Assembly (NCBI RefSeq): GCF_022496765.1
Contig: NZ_VANV01000022.1
Coordinates: forward strand, 1 to 64,000
Origin: Acidaminobacter sp. JC074
GTDB taxonomy: Bacteria > Bacillota > Clostridia > Peptostreptococcales > Acidaminobacteraceae
Reading direction: 5' to 3'
DNA: 64,000 nt
This document shows, in pieces, positions 16,180-24,062 of the stretch. The notes beneath the pieces were generated by a model that worked only from the letters and a program-made list of their open reading frames with translations, had not been told where the DNA came from and did not search any database. Both the position numbers and the translations under genes were made by a program. Numbering within the stretch: position 1 is the first letter of the stretch; each line of letters begins with the position of its first letter.

Positions 16180-16869
16180 ATGAATAAAGTAGTTCTAATT
16201 ACAGGTGCAAACAGAGGTATTGGTTTAGCTGCTTCAGAATTGTTTTTAAACAAGGGATATGATGTTATTTTTACAGCGAGAGATGAGATTAAAGGTAAAA
16301 AAGCTATGAAATCATTAGGAGAGAGTGCAAGGCTTCATTTTCACAGGCTAGATATCTCAAGTGATGACAGTGTAAATAAGATTTTATCATATGTTGAAGA
16401 TAGTTTTGGTAGATTAGATGTCCTAGTTAATAATGCAGCAATTAACTATGATACTTGGCAAAAAACGGTAAGTGCTGATATGAATCTAGTTCTAGACACC
16501 ATTAATGTAAATGTTTTAGGTGCTTGGCGTCTTATTCAAGCTTTTACACCTATGATGAAAAAGAAGAGTTTCGGTAGAATTGTGAACATGTCATCGGGTT
16601 TAGGCGCATTTAAAGGAATGGGTTCAGGTACACCAGCTTATTCCATTTCAAAGGCTGCACTAAATGCATTAACTGTTAAGATGGGCAATGTATTTGGCGG
16701 AACGAATATAAAAGTAAATGCCTTATGTCCTGGATGGGTCAGAACAGATATGGGTGGTATGGGCGCGACTTTAAGTCCTGAAGAGGCAGCAGAAGAAATA
16801 TATTGGTTGGCAAGTAATGATGAGTTACAAGGACAGTTTATTAGATATAGAAATGTGATTGACTACTAG
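16180..16869 (+). CDS. Short-chain dehydrogenase/reductase
   Basis: Classical SDR of 229 residues: nucleotide motif TGANRGIG (8-15), NNAA near 88-91, catalytic Ser in NMSSG and YSISK with catalytic Tyr and Lys. It oxidises or reduces a hydroxyl/carbonyl using NAD(P)H; the substrate is unknown. ATG at 16180 is preceded by GAAGGGAG with eight-base spacing; an in-frame ATG at 16141 would add an atypical extension. The lipoprotein gene follows 15 bases later, so the two are probably one operon, with no clear functional link. Confidence 0.85.
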   Translation: MNKVVLITGANRGIGLAASELFLNKGYDVIFTARDEIKGKKAMKSLGESARLHFHRLDISSDDSVNKILSYVEDSFGRLDVLVNNAAINYDTWQKTVSADMNLVLDTINVNVLGAWRLIQAFTPMMKKKSFGRIVNMSSGLGAFKGMGSGTPAYSISKAALNALTVKMGNVFGGTNIKVNALCPGWVRTDMGGMGATLSPEEAAEEIYWLASNDELQGQFIRYRNVIDY

Positions 16870-16884
16870 GAGGTAGGTATAAAA

Positions 16885-17718
16885 ATGATTGCAGTATTAT
16901 TAAGTCTTTTATTATGTGTAGGTTGTTCCGAAGAAGTAAGCGTTGATACAAATGAAGAGGTCGTAGTAAGCAGTGCTGAAGAAAATGTTATCATAGAATC
17001 CAAAGAAGAGGTTATGTTGCCTGTCGTTCAGCAGTATTTTAAAGCTGTTGTAGATGAAGATTTAGATGCTTTTTTAAATGCTTTCAGTGAAGATGCTGTT
17101 GTTTCAGTAGTAAGTAGAGATTTAGACACAAAAGATAGAATCTCATCTTTTGCAACAAGAGAAGTATTTGGTGGATTATATGAAGTCTACAGGGCTGAAA
17201 TGACAGATCGTGGTATAAGAATATTGTTACAGTTTACACCTAGAGGATGGGATAATCCCGAGCCTATGGCAGTCTATGATTTTGAAATTCAAGACAATAA
17301 GATCACTCATGCAAATCTTCAATATGCAAATGATGAAGATAAAGCATACTTTAAGGATTTAACTCTTAACGCAACTGATCTGATACCATATAGTTTTTCT
17401 CTTTATTTAGATGGTGTCGCAGATGATGATGAGAAGCTCCTTGTTTCTGGGTTTACAAACGACGGCTCTGTTAAAGATGTGGGAAGATTGATTGAAGGTA
17501 AAGAAGCCATTGAAGCTTGGGCAAGTCGTGAAGTTCTATCTTTGGAATATGATGTCTTAAAAATTATTTACACCGATAAAGGTGCAAGACTTTATAATCA
17601 TGTAAATTTTGGTTCTGGATCAAATGGATTCTATGCTACATATGATTTAGAAATAGAAGATAATCTTATTAATTATGCAGATTTACTGTATTCATCAGAT
17701 GAAGAAATGGAATATTAA
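16885..17718 (+). CDS. Lipoprotein with two SnoaL/NTF2-like repeats
   Basis: A 277-residue predicted lipoprotein. The signal peptide is very short (Cys14 in LLCVGC) and has no Lys/Arg in its N-region, which is odd, but an in-frame stop directly upstream and an AGGAGGT site fix the start. The mature part starts with an acidic linker and then two similar domains (about 45-150 and 158-270). Both contain a stretch around EAW/TREV, R-hydrophobic strands and a YDLEIEDN/YDFEIQDN strand pair. This pattern suggests an internal duplication of a SnoaL-like alpha+beta fold. These folds bind small molecules; none is identified. It follows the SDR gene by 15 bases. Confidence 0.6.
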   Translation: MIAVLLSLLLCVGCSEEVSVDTNEEVVVSSAEENVIIESKEEVMLPVVQQYFKAVVDEDLDAFLNAFSEDAVVSVVSRDLDTKDRISSFATREVFGGLYEVYRAEMTDRGIRILLQFTPRGWDNPEPMAVYDFEIQDNKITHANLQYANDEDKAYFKDLTLNATDLIPYSFSLYLDGVADDDEKLLVSGFTNDGSVKDVGRLIEGKEAIEAWASREVLSLEYDVLKIIYTDKGARLYNHVNFGSGSNGFYATYDLEIEDNLINYADLLYSSDEEMEY

Positions 17719-17853
17719 GATACAGAGACTGATGTGTTGATTATGAATTATATCTGACTAATCTAGTATCCTAGCACGGAAAGTATTATACATACGATTA
17801 TTATATTTCAAATTATAATAAAATGGTGTATAATTTAATTAGAGGTGATATGG

Positions 17854-19251
17854 ATGAGATTTGTTAATAGAAATGAGGAACTTCAGTTTTTAAATGAAGA
17901 GTATGATAAAGACTGCTCCTCTTTAGTAATTATTTATGGGAGAAGACGCGTAGGTAAAACGTCTCTGATTCGTGAGTTTATTAAGGATAAAGCCTCAATT
18001 TATTTTTTAGCAACCGAAGAATCTGAAAAAGTAAACAGAAACTTGTTTAGAGAAGAGGTAGCCGAATACTTAGGTAGTGATTTGCTGAAGTCAGCTAAAC
18101 TGGACCGATGGGAGCCGATATTTGAAACACTAATAAGTGATAAGGGAAGAAAGCTTGTTGTAATAGATGAATTTCAGTATATAGGTAAAAGTGATGCTTC
18201 TTTTCCGTCAGTGATACAAAAAATATGGGATAACATACTTGAAAAAGAAAATATTATGTTGATTCTTTGTGGTTCGCTTATTTCGATGATGGTAGATCAA
18301 ACATTATCCTATTCAAGTCCTTTGTATGGAAGAAGGACTGGCCAAATTAAGTTAGGCCAGGTCGATTTTGTACATTTTAGTGAATTCTTCGAAGAAAAAT
18401 CTTTTAAGAAATTGATTGAGTTGTATAGTATTAGTGGTGGCGTTCCGAAGTATATTGAGTTACTAGACTGTAAGAGGGATATACGTAACTTGATTGAAGA
18501 CATCTTTTTTTCAAAATCTAACTTTCTATATGAAGAACCTTATTTTCTGTTATCGAAGGAAGTATCTGAAATAGGATCTTATTTTTCAATTTTGCGGGCT
18601 ATAGCTGCCGGCAATCATAAAATGGCTAGAATTTCATCTTTCTTGGAAGTAAAGCAAGTGAGTTTAACAAGATATTTAAAAGTACTGATGGATCTAGATA
18701 TTTTATATAGAGATGTCCCAGTTACTGAAAAACACCCAGAAAAGAGCAAAAAAGGTCTGTATAGGTTTAAGGATAACTATCTAAAGTTCTGGTTTAAATT
18801 TATCTATCCCAATAAAAGTCAGATAGAAAAAGGTCGCTATGCTGAAGTGTTGAATAAAATTATGTTAAACTTTGTTGATGGTCATGTAGCATTTGTTTAT
18901 GAAGATGTTGCTAGAGAAAGCTTGTATAAACTGAATTTCATAAAAGATAATGCCATCTTTATAGATGCGCTTGGTAGATGGTGGAGTAAGGATAATGAAA
19001 TCGATATTGTTGCTCTAGATGAAAATAATAAAATTATTTTATTTGGAGAATGCAAGTACTGGAAAGGTAAAGTTGGGATGTCGGTGCTTTTGGATTTGCA
19101 AAAAAGAAGTAAATCTGTTGACTGGAATATAGAAAATCGAATGGAGTATTATGTTTTGTACTCGTTAAATGGATTCTCAGAAGATTTGATAGCTTATGCA
19201 TCTAAAAGCAAATATATTGTCTTAGTTGAGGGCTTGCATCAAATAACATAA
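17854..19251 (+). CDS. Archaeal-type AAA ATPase with DUF234 C-terminal domain
   Basis: A 465-residue P-loop ATPase. Walker A is GRRRVGKTS and Walker B is LVVIDEFQY; the fold opens with FVNRNEELQFL as in ATPase_2/MoxR-unrelated archaeal ATPases. A winged-helix segment (about 245-300, MARISSFLEVKQVSLTRYLKVL) precedes the C-terminal DUF234 domain, with the nuclease-like D...E...K core visible in NEIDIVALDENNKIILFGECK (split as EIDIVAL and GECK). This resembles a PD-(D/E)XK arrangement, so DNA handling is possible. Start at 17854 fits AGAGGTG. Patchy distribution of this family suggests lateral spread (inference). Confidence 0.8.
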   Translation: MRFVNRNEELQFLNEEYDKDCSSLVIIYGRRRVGKTSLIREFIKDKASIYFLATEESEKVNRNLFREEVAEYLGSDLLKSAKLDRWEPIFETLISDKGRKLVVIDEFQYIGKSDASFPSVIQKIWDNILEKENIMLILCGSLISMMVDQTLSYSSPLYGRRTGQIKLGQVDFVHFSEFFEEKSFKKLIELYSISGGVPKYIELLDCKRDIRNLIEDIFFSKSNFLYEEPYFLLSKEVSEIGSYFSILRAIAAGNHKMARISSFLEVKQVSLTRYLKVLMDLDILYRDVPVTEKHPEKSKKGLYRFKDNYLKFWFKFIYPNKSQIEKGRYAEVLNKIMLNFVDGHVAFVYEDVARESLYKLNFIKDNAIFIDALGRWWSKDNEIDIVALDENNKIILFGECKYWKGKVGMSVLLDLQKRSKSVDWNIENRMEYYVLYSLNGFSEDLIAYASKSKYIVLVEGLHQIT

Positions 19252-19294
19252 AAATCCGCTAATCTGTTTATACAGGTTAGCGGATTAATTTTAT
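19252..19294 (+). terminator. Terminator after the DUF234 ATPase gene, similar to the ychF terminator
   Basis: Arms AATCCGCTAA and TTAGCGGATT enclose a smaller TCTGT/ACAGG-type helix. The stem matches the ychF terminator at 22778-22816 (AACCCGCTAA / TTAGCGGGTT) at nearly every base, and both are followed by the same 19-bp sequence. Confidence 0.75.
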
Positions 19295-19307
19295 ACGTTG
19301 AATCTAA
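19289..19307. repeat. 19-bp direct repeat, copy 1 (relic of the ychF 3' end)
   Basis: TTTTATACGTTGAATCTAA is identical to 22831-22849, where it encodes (minus strand) the last residues RFNV and the stop codon of YchF. Here no ychF reading frame continues beyond it. Confidence 0.8.
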
Positions 19308-19584
19308 TTATCGAGTTAAATAGTGTCTTCTGAGTGCTTTTGAGTTGATGATGCTTGTCATTTGAGTCTAACTGAGTCAATAGTTTTGATGGAGTTAATT
19401 GGGCTACTACACCATTAGTTACACCCATACAAAAATCTTTGTGTGGGTGTAGTAGGTGGTTACCTGTTAGTACTTATTAATTCCTAGATGTGTGGGAGTG
19501 TGCTTAGAATATATTGGTCAATCAGTATTGGGTGATGTTATTAAATGAATTACAGGGTGTAATCTATCAGTTTTGTTATTTCCA
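19308..19584. other. Gene-free region downstream of the AraC-type regulator
   Basis: About 275 bases with no supported reading frame. The only strong structure is an inverted repeat at 19420-19451: TACACCCATACAAA, loop AATC, TTTGTGTGGGTGTA, with one G-U pair in a 14-bp stem. There is no T run on either strand, so it does not look like a standard terminator. Confidence 0.5.
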
Positions 19585-20493
19585 TCAATTAACATGACGA
19601 TATTTACTTGGTGTAATGCCTGTCATATTCTTAAAGAATTTAGAGAAGTTTGCAGGATATTCAAAGCCAAGTAGATAACCGATATTAGCGACAGATTCTT
19701 CAGAACTGATTAGTAGATCTTTAGACTTAGCTAATAAATGCTCCTGTATATATTCTTTGGTCCCTTTTCCTGTTTCTTTTTTTAGAAGATCACTTAGATA
19801 ATATGGAGAATAACCAAGAGAAGTTGCTAATTCTTTTACTGATGGAATCCCTTGCTCTTCTAATTGTGCTAATTGAAATCTATCTTTTAGTAAGTTGTGA
19901 AATTCTGTGATGACATCCTTATTTTTAGTTGTTCTAGTTAGAAATTGTCGGCTGTAGTAACGATTACTGTAATTTAGAATGAGTTCTAAATTATTGATAA
20001 TCAGGTCTCTGCTGAAGTGATCGATATTTTGTGTTATTTCATTTTGAATGGACTTTACCAAGTTGTTAAGTGTATTCCTTTCTACTTCTGAAACATGAAG
20101 TGCTTCATGTGCATCATATGAGAAAAACGTGTAATAATCCATCTTCTTTGCAAGTTCGCTACCTCTAAGAAATTCAGGGTGAATACAAAGTAACCAACCT
20201 TCAGCTTCTTTACCTTTAGTTGTAATGTTATAGGTGGCGATCTGGTTTGGTTCTACAAAAACAAGACTACCTTCTTGAAAATCATAGTATTGTCGTCCAT
20301 ACTCCATGCCTGCTTCAACGTTAGATTTCATTGATATGGCATAGAAGCCTTGACGAACTCTGACATTCGTTTTCTCCTGAACTGGATTGATTTTACTGAT
20401 ATCCATCACAGTAACTAAAGGATGTGTAGGTTTTTCATATCCACATATTTCGTGAAGTTGGGTAATACTATCTATTGAAATGATTGTTTCCAT
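19585..20493 (-). CDS. AraC-family transcriptional regulator
   Basis: A 302-residue regulator with an N-terminal cupin-like sensing region (about 20-140) and a C-terminal AraC-type DNA-binding domain of two helix-turn-helix motifs (about 205-302). These lie around SVKELATSLGYSPYYLSDLLKK and SVANIGYLLGFEYPANFSKFFK, ending GITPSKYR. It is divergent from the hydrolase/SDR pair, and the intergenic region carries a 13-bp inverted repeat. Local control of the pair is therefore likely. The inducer is unknown. Confidence 0.9.
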   Translation of the reverse strand: METIISIDSITQLHEICGYEKPTHPLVTVMDISKINPVQEKTNVRVRQGFYAISMKSNVEAGMEYGRQYYDFQEGSLVFVEPNQIATYNITTKGKEAEGWLLCIHPEFLRGSELAKKMDYYTFFSYDAHEALHVSEVERNTLNNLVKSIQNEITQNIDHFSRDLIINNLELILNYSNRYYSRQFLTRTTKNKDVITEFHNLLKDRFQLAQLEEQGIPSVKELATSLGYSPYYLSDLLKKETGKGTKEYIQEHLLAKSKDLLISSEESVANIGYLLGFEYPANFSKFFKNMTGITPSKYRHVN

Positions 20494-20562
20494 AATTCGC
20501 CTCCTGTTCTATATCAATTATATCATACAGAATAATAACAAGCTTATCTGGATTGCTGATGA

Positions 20563-20611
20563 AATTATCATTTTTAAGGATTCCTATGAATATTAAGGAA
20601 AAATGATAATT
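20563..20611. promoter_or_regulatory. Inverted repeat between the AraC regulator and hydrolase genes
   Basis: Perfect 13-bp arms AATTATCATTTTT (20563-20575) and AAAAATGATAATT (20599-20611). Extra AAGGA/TCCTT units lie inside and just after it. It ends about 20 bases before TATAAT (20631-20636), whose -35 region is poor, as expected for an activator-dependent promoter. Probable AraC-protein operator. Confidence 0.5.
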
Positions 20612-20641
20612 ATATCCTTAATCTGAATATGTATAATCATT

Positions 20642-20698
20642 TCCATTTCCGTTACCATTGAGACAAGAATCAACACTCGAAAAGGAAACGGAAAAGGA
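20642..20698 (+). promoter_or_regulatory. Leader hairpin covering the hydrolase ribosome binding site
   Basis: TCCATTTCCGTT (20642-20653) can pair with AACGGAAAAGGA (20687-20698) with one mismatch. The 3' arm includes most of the AAGGAG site for the ATG at 20707, so translation could be limited by folding. The loop is about 33 bases, which weakens the case. Confidence 0.3.
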
Positions 20699-20706
20699 GA
20701 ATTAAT

Positions 20707-21606
20707 ATGATTAGTGATTTTATAATGAAACGTGTAGTTAAATTTGCAGGACAAGCAATGAGAACTCCAGTGCTTAGGAGACCTGATGATTATGGAATGG
20801 ATTATGAAGAAGTTTACTTTCAGGCCCCTGACGGTGTTACCCTAGAAGGGTGGTATATGCCTGCTACAACAAAATCTAGTAAAGTGGTCATCTGTAACCA
20901 CTTTTCCCCAGGAAACCGTTATGGCTATGCTGGACATCTTAGAGGTTACCGTAATTTCGGTGGATTTGAAGTTAACTTTATTCCAAAATACAAAGCACTG
21001 ACTGAAGCCGGTTATAATGTTTTTGCTTATGATTTGAGAAATCATGGACTAAGTGGACAATCACACAATGGTGGATATAATGTTGGTCTTTTTGGCTACC
21101 GAGATGTAATTGGTTCTCTCAACTATATTCGTAATAGAGAAGATACAAAAGAGATGGATATTCATCTTCATAGTGTGTGTCTTGGTGGTAATGCTACTCT
21201 AGTGGCTATGCGTAGACATCCAGAAGCATTTGAAGATGTAAAATCTATGATGTTGATTCAGCCACTTTCTAGTGATGTAACGGCACAAACTATTTCTAAT
21301 ATGCTAAGAATGCCTAAAAAAGGTCCTGAGTTATATGAAAAGTACTATCGTCAAATATGGGGTTTCAGAGGAGATGATGTAACCCCTCGTACAGATGCAG
21401 AATTTGTATCTATGCCAACATTTGTGACACAGGTAAGAGAAGATACAATGACAACACCTGATGATGTACAAGCGATTTATGATGCTATACCTGTTAATGA
21501 CAAGAAGCTTTTTTGGATTGAAGGAATGAAGCAGCGTTTCCGAGGTTACACATATTACTCTGAAAATCCACAGCAAATGATTGAATGGTATAACTCAAAA
21601 TCTTAA
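20707..21606 (+). CDS. Alpha/beta hydrolase with a Cys at the nucleophile position
   Basis: A 299-residue alpha/beta-hydrolase. The N-terminal strands EEVYFQAPDGVTLEGWYMP, the KVVICNHFSPGN oxyanion region and NVFAYDLRNHGLSG are typical. The nucleophile elbow reads HSVCLGGNA, putting Cys158 where most family members have Ser. A C-terminal acidic residue and the expected His are less obvious. It could be a dienelactone-hydrolase-like thiol enzyme or an altered/inactive esterase. No signal peptide is visible. The SDR gene starts ten bases after its stop codon behind a strong AAGGAGGG site, so the two form an operon divergent from the AraC regulator. Confidence 0.75.
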   Translation: MISDFIMKRVVKFAGQAMRTPVLRRPDDYGMDYEEVYFQAPDGVTLEGWYMPATTKSSKVVICNHFSPGNRYGYAGHLRGYRNFGGFEVNFIPKYKALTEAGYNVFAYDLRNHGLSGQSHNGGYNVGLFGYRDVIGSLNYIRNREDTKEMDIHLHSVCLGGNATLVAMRRHPEAFEDVKSMMLIQPLSSDVTAQTISNMLRMPKKGPELYEKYYRQIWGFRGDDVTPRTDAEFVSMPTFVTQVREDTMTTPDDVQAIYDAIPVNDKKLFWIEGMKQRFRGYTYYSENPQQMIEWYNSKS

Positions 21607-21616
21607 GGAGGGTATT

Positions 21617-22600
21617 ATGGCTAGAACTAAATTGTATCAGGAGTTCAATCAAGGACTTCCGAATGTAAATGGAAAAGTCTTTATTATTACAGGTACGACT
21701 AGTGGTACTGGGTATGTTGCAGCTCGCACTGCTGCCGAACATGGTGGTGAAGTAGTGTTACTAAACCGTAAATCTAAGCGTACAGAAACTATGATGAGAT
21801 CACTTAAAGAAGCAGTTCCCAAAGGCAAATTTGTCAACGTCGAATGTGACTTACAATCATTTGACAGTGTTAGAAAGGCAATTTATGAGATAAAAAAGAA
21901 ATATGACAGAATTTACTGTCTTGCTAATAATGCGGGCATTATGGGAACTCCAGATGAAGCAACCGTAGATGGTTATGACAAACAAATGCAAACGAATCAT
22001 TTGAGTCACTTTTTACTCACGGCAGAATTATTCCCCCTACTTGAAGCAGAATCGCAGGCAAATGGTGATGCTCGTATCGTTAATCAAAGCAGTTTTGGGC
22101 GCCTCCATACTCCAAATAATAAATTGGAAGAAAGATATTTTGGTAAGAATGGTGGAAACCTTGGAGGTAATGAACTAAAGATTAGCTCTGGTGGTTGCAT
22201 GGAACGCTATATGCAAACTAAGCTTGCAAATGCTGTTTTCACATACGGTTTAGCTGATAAACTGAAGGCAAGAAAATCTAATGTCAGAGCTGTAGGATCT
22301 CACCCTGGTTGGTCTGGGACTAACCTCTGGAGCCATATGCAGTTAGGTTTTGGTCTGAAAGTAGTTATGAGAGTTATGTCAACATTCCAGTCTCAATCAG
22401 CTGAAGATGGAGCTATGGGGCTTATTACTGGCATGATGGCTACAGATGCCAAATCAGGTGTTCTATATGGTCCTAAAAACTCGGGCAACAAAGGAGAAGC
22501 AGTACCAAATCCACCTGAACCATTTGAGAATGACCATAAAAATATCAAAATGTTATGGCGTACAAGTGAAAAAGCGACAGGTGTAAAGTTTAAGATTTAG
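21617..22600 (+). CDS. SDR-family oxidoreductase (retinol dehydrogenase-like)
   Basis: A 327-residue extended short-chain dehydrogenase: TGTTSGTG nucleotide motif (near residue 26), NNAGIMG, catalytic Ser in NQSSFGR, and the YMQTK motif (YxxxK). Length and the SHPGWSGTNLW segment resemble retinol-dehydrogenase/protochlorophyllide-reductase-like SDRs. ATG at 21617 follows TTAAGGAGGG; the in-frame upstream ATG at 21581 lies inside the hydrolase gene. Co-transcribed with the hydrolase, so the two may act in turn on an ester or lactone and the released alcohol (inference). Confidence 0.82.
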   Translation: MARTKLYQEFNQGLPNVNGKVFIITGTTSGTGYVAARTAAEHGGEVVLLNRKSKRTETMMRSLKEAVPKGKFVNVECDLQSFDSVRKAIYEIKKKYDRIYCLANNAGIMGTPDEATVDGYDKQMQTNHLSHFLLTAELFPLLEAESQANGDARIVNQSSFGRLHTPNNKLEERYFGKNGGNLGGNELKISSGGCMERYMQTKLANAVFTYGLADKLKARKSNVRAVGSHPGWSGTNLWSHMQLGFGLKVVMRVMSTFQSQSAEDGAMGLITGMMATDAKSGVLYGPKNSGNKGEAVPNPPEPFENDHKNIKMLWRTSEKATGVKFKI

Positions 22601-22777
22601 TGCGCTATTAGTAAATAGCTATCGGATATCATTTCAAGTTTATCAGTGAAGCATTAGATTGAATCATTAGAATTTCGCTAAGCCAATAGAAGTTAGACAC
22701 CGTTAGTCAAGGAGTTTAAATAGTTGACTTTTATCAGTTCAATTCCTACTACACCAATTTGATATTTGACTTAAAAT

Positions 22778-22816
22778 AACCCGCTAAAACTGTTGCTATT
22801 ACAGTGTTAGCGGGTT
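22778..22816 (-). terminator. Terminator of ychF, shared with the convergent SDR gene
   Basis: Arms AACCCGCTAA (22778-22787) and TTAGCGGGTT (22807-22816), extended inside by CTGT/ACAG. T-rich sequence follows on the minus strand (forward TTAAAATAA). Confidence 0.8.
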
Positions 22817-22830
22817 TGTTGATTTGTGTG

Positions 22831-22849
22831 TTTTATACGTTGAATCTAA
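22831..22849. repeat. 19-bp direct repeat, copy 2 (ychF 3' end)
   Basis: TTTTATACGTTGAATCTAA, identical to 19289-19307. It includes the ychF stop codon. Together the copies bound a 3.5-kb segment holding the AraC, hydrolase and SDR genes. Confidence 0.8.
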
Positions 22850-23927
22850 ATAGGATTACATCACCATCATTAACGATGTATTCTTTACCTTCTAGTCTTA
22901 CTAAACCTTTTTCTTTGGCAGCAGCCATTGTACCGTGTTCTTGTAAATCGTTGAATGCGATAGTTTCAGCTCTGATGAAACCTCTTTCGAAGTCTGTATG
23001 GATTTTACCAGCAGCACCTGGTGCTTTTGTACCTCGCTTGATTGTCCAAGCTCTAACTTCTTGAGGACCAGCTGTTAAGAAAGAGATTAAGTCTAATAGG
23101 TGGTAAGAAGACTTGATTAACTTATCTAAACCTGATTCATCAAGGCCTAGCTCAGCTAAGAATTCCTTCTTATCATCTTCATCTAACTCAGAAATTTCTT
23201 GCTCGATTCTAGCACATACAACAACAACTTCTGCATCTTCTGTAGCAGCATGTTCTCTAACTTCTTTTACAAAATCATTATCGAAGTTGCCTTCAGCGAT
23301 ATCATCTTCAGAGATGTTTGCACAGTAGATGATAGGCTTAAACGATAATAGGTTTAATGATTTAACAAACTCAGTTTCTTCTGGAGTTAAATCCATTGTT
23401 CTTGCAGAAAGACCATTGTCTAAAGTTTCTTTAACTCTTTCTAAAATTTCAACTTCACCTTTTAAAGTTTTGTCGCCTTTTAGAGCTTTAACAGTCTTTT
23501 GTAATCTTCTATCAATCATTTCAGCATCTGAGAAAATTAATTCCAAGTTGATTGTTTCAATATCACTTGCAGGACCAATTTTGCCGTCTACGTGAATAAC
23601 GTTTTCGTCTTCGAAACATCTAACAACATGAACGATTGCTGCAACTTCTCTGATGTGAGATAAGAACTTGTTACCAAGACCTTCACCATTAGAAGCACCT
23701 TTTACAAGACCAGCAATATCGTAAAACTCGATTGCTGTTGGGATAACTTTTTTAGAGTCATATAAATCTCTCAATACACTTAATCTATGATCGGGTACAG
23801 TTACAACACCCATGTTTGGTTCTATTGTACAGAAAGGGTAGTTAGCAGATTCAGCACCTGCTTTTGTAATAGCGTTAAATAATGTACTCTTACCGACATT
23901 TGGTAAGCCAACGATTCCTAATTTCAT
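22833..23927 (-). CDS. ychF: Ribosome-binding ATPase YchF (Obg family)
   Basis: Universally conserved cytoplasmic P-loop ATPase linked to translation and stress. 364 residues with Walker A GLPNVGKST (6-14), the switch region DIAGLVKGASNGEGLG and a C-terminal TGS domain (about 280-362). The usual NKxD guanine-specificity motif is replaced (CANISE), as in all YchF proteins, which prefer ATP. Full length. Its 3' end and terminator have a partial duplicate 3.5 kb away, at 19252-19307. Confidence 0.96.
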   Translation of the reverse strand: MKLGIVGLPNVGKSTLFNAITKAGAESANYPFCTIEPNMGVVTVPDHRLSVLRDLYDSKKVIPTAIEFYDIAGLVKGASNGEGLGNKFLSHIREVAAIVHVVRCFEDENVIHVDGKIGPASDIETINLELIFSDAEMIDRRLQKTVKALKGDKTLKGEVEILERVKETLDNGLSARTMDLTPEETEFVKSLNLLSFKPIIYCANISEDDIAEGNFDNDFVKEVREHAATEDAEVVVVCARIEQEISELDEDDKKEFLAELGLDESGLDKLIKSSYHLLDLISFLTAGPQEVRAWTIKRGTKAPGAAGKIHTDFERGFIRAETIAFNDLQEHGTMAAAKEKGLVRLEGKEYIVNDGDVILFRFNV

Positions 23928-24031
23928 TTATTTTTCTTCCTCTCGTAGTGAATTTTTCATACAGAAATAATTATACATGATATATATACTGAATTCAACC
24001 ATTCAAAACGCTAAACTATTATGACTTATCG

Positions 24032-24040
24032 TGTTATAAT
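24032..24040 (+). promoter_or_regulatory. Extended -10 promoter for the M16 peptidase pair
   Basis: TGTTATAAT (24032-24040), 22 bases before the start codon at 24063, with a poor -35. The same TGNTATAAT form recurs before murF, ftsZ and gpsA. Confidence 0.5.
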
Positions 24041-24062
24041 AGCATTGAGTTAGGAGATTTAT

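Noticed and set aside
19404..22755. 11-bp repeat CTACTACACCA at 19404 and 22745 as attachment sites
   Set aside because: A match of this length is expected about once by chance within the 3.4-kb segment, so it cannot support site-specific integration.
22728..22756. tRNA-like 3' end (TTCAATTCCTACTACACCA)
   Set aside because: It looks like a T loop and CCA end, but the T stem does not pair, and no acceptor, D or anticodon arm fits upstream. At most a remnant; not called as tRNA.
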